This document shows, piece by piece, positions 62,978-64,000 of a stretch of DNA of 64,000 nucleotides. Source of the DNA: Phytophthora sp. 'mugwort' (Eukaryota; Oomycota; Peronosporomycetes; Peronosporales; Peronosporaceae); NCBI GenBank assembly GCA_033558025.1, contig JAUCEF010000003.1, positions 2,506,001 to 2,570,000 of the forward strand, read 5' to 3'. A program made the position numbers and the translations under genes. The notes below the pieces were generated by a model. It had not been told where the DNA came from and did not search any database. It was given only the letters and a program-made list of their open reading frames with translations. The number at the start of each line of letters is the position of its first letter. Position 1 is the first letter of the stretch.

Positions 62978-63327
62978 TATTGACGGTTACCGGATTGGTA
63001 TCAGTTATTAGCCGTGAACCGGTTAACCCGAACCGGTCCAATCCGAACCCACGTTGATTATGGTGATTACGGTAAGTTGTTAACGCCACCGATGATTAGA
63101 CGAGTAGGATGATTGGACGAACACCGGTGAGTGATGGTTGATTAGATGCACTAGGTGATAGGACGCAGGGTCGCGTGTCTATAACAGTAGGGTGTAAGCT
63201 CCAACAATTAAATCACTTTCGAATCTTCATTCTACCCCTCAAGTGCCTTCGCTCCGGTCCCGCCGTCTGCGACGTCCCTCCCTCCGCTTCGTACAAGCTT
63301 CGTGTCCAAGATCCATACCTTTCATCA
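62978..63327 (+). repeat. A7 5' LTR (350 bp, variant 2, AATTAAATC form)
   Basis: Shares the AATTAAATC marker with the A5 LTR, skipping A6. Confidence 0.9.
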
Positions 63328-63342
63328 GGTTATGAGCCCAAG
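63328..63342 (+). other. A7 primer-binding site
   Basis: GGTTATGAGCCCAAG directly after the LTR. Confidence 0.78.
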
Positions 63343-64000
63343 CACCATGTCCTCTGCCCAAGACGCCTCGACCAAGGTCTCCATTGACAAGTTCAACGGG
63401 GACAACTACGCGACGTGGAACCGCTACATGCGTGGCGTGTTCCTGACCAAGTCGACGTGGCATGTCGTGAACCGTGAGACGACGCCAAGCTACACGGACT
63501 CGCGGGCCAAGGACGACTACGTCAAGTTGAGCAACATCGCTTTCGGACTGATGCTGCTCCACATGGACGCGGACTACCACCATGTGGTCGACGACTGCGA
63601 GGAAGCGTGGGTGGCCTGGTCGCGCCTGAAGACGCTGTACGGTGGTTCGCAGAAGGCTGGACGCATCTACCTGAAGCGCCAACTCTTCAGCATGGAGATG
63701 TCGGAAGGCGGCAATGTGTTGCATCATTGCAACGAGGTCCTCAACATCAGCGCCAAGCTCAGCAGCATCGGTGCCAAGATGGAGGACGAGGACGTGGCGA
63801 TCTGCTTGTTGCGCAGCCTCCCCAAGAGCTACGAGAACGTCGTGCTGAACTTGGAGATGAGCAGCGCTGAACTGCGGTCGCAAGACGTCGTGAAGGTGCT
63901 CACGAACGAGCACATCAAGAGACAAGGCGAGAAGACGGCGACGGTGAAGACGGAGAACGCGGCCAAGGCGTTCAACACCGACCGAGAGTCTCGCCAGTGT
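63332..64000 (+). CDS. A7 gag, 5' part only
   Basis: First 223 codons of family A gag, from the ATG in the primer-binding site to the first Cys of the zinc knuckle (ESRQC), where the window ends. No lesion is visible. Sequence agrees with A5 and A6, including [14 protein letters not shown] silent changes in the overlapping bases. Whether its pol is intact cannot be seen. Confidence 0.9.
   Translation, partial: MSPSTMSSAQDASTKVSIDKFNGDNYATWNRYMRGVFLTKSTWHVVNRETTPSYTDSRAKDDYVKLSNIAFGLMLLHMDADYHHVVDDCEEAWVAWSRLKTLYGGSQKAGRIYLKRQLFSMEMSEGGNVLHHCNEVLNISAKLSSIGAKMEDEDVAICLLRSLPKSYENVVLNLEMSSAELRSQDVVKVLTNEHIKRQGEKTATVKTENAAKAFNTDRESRQC

Larger units (their letters stand above)
62978..64000 (+). 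mobile_element. A7: family A element, cut by the window edge
   Basis: Next tandem unit; only the 5' LTR and the first ~670 bp of gag are visible. Confidence 0.9.

Overview
This window is eukaryotic and consists entirely of Ty1/copia-type LTR retrotransposons and their debris. I find no host gene, rRNA, tRNA or CRISPR array. Two full-length families alternate. Family A has a gag-pol of 1345-1346 aa and LTRs of 339 or 350 bp running TATTG...CATCA. Family B has a gag-pol of 1374 aa and LTRs of 312 or 354 bp running TGTTG...CTTTT. A third family, C, is present only as reverse transcriptase/RNase H fragments. In both A and B the domain order is gag, zinc knuckle, protease, integrase, reverse transcriptase, RNase H in one frame, which is diagnostic of copia (Pseudoviridae-like) elements. 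The GC-rich coding style and the resemblance of the proteins to copia elements I know from oomycetes suggest a Phytophthora-like oomycete. That is an inference from memory, not a search result.

Layout. 1-1383: inverted copy of a pol-only unit. 1384-7116: C pol fragment split by B1 (minus strand; 5-bp target-site duplication, TSD, GTTTC). 7117-11391: B2 (plus), with a large in-frame deletion. 11392-12498: 5'-truncated A pol. 12499-17236: A1 (minus), coding-intact. 17237-25184: four tandem units of about 1987 bp, each a 5'-truncated A pol followed by two LTRs facing each other. 25185-30028: truncated A2 plus pol/LTR pieces. 30029-34650 and 48558-48677: A3 (minus, frameshifted), whose 5' LTR is split by B3 (TSD CCTAC). 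B3 (34651-48557) is itself split by a tandem B4-B5 pair sharing a central LTR (36289-45396; TSD AATGC). 48678-49252: LTR and pol fragments. 49253-64000: head-to-tail array A4, A5, A6 and the start of A7, period about 4576 bp.

How it works together. Both families start gag at an ATG inside a primer-binding site, GGTTATGAGCCCAAG, placed directly after the 5' LTR. This site is complementary to the anticodon arm expected of an initiator tRNA-Met, so both probably prime with a tRNA half-molecule as Drosophila copia does. A1, A5, A6, B4 and B5 look coding-competent. B1, B2, A2, A3 and A4 carry a stop, a deletion, truncation, frameshifts or a lost zinc ligand, and could only move with proteins supplied in trans. 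Nested TSDs give a relative order of insertion. Tandem arrays, hybrid LTRs and separated TSD halves show heavy recombination afterwards. Such a gene-free copia-only block is what one would expect in a centromeric or other heterochromatic region of an oomycete, but sequence alone does not prove that.
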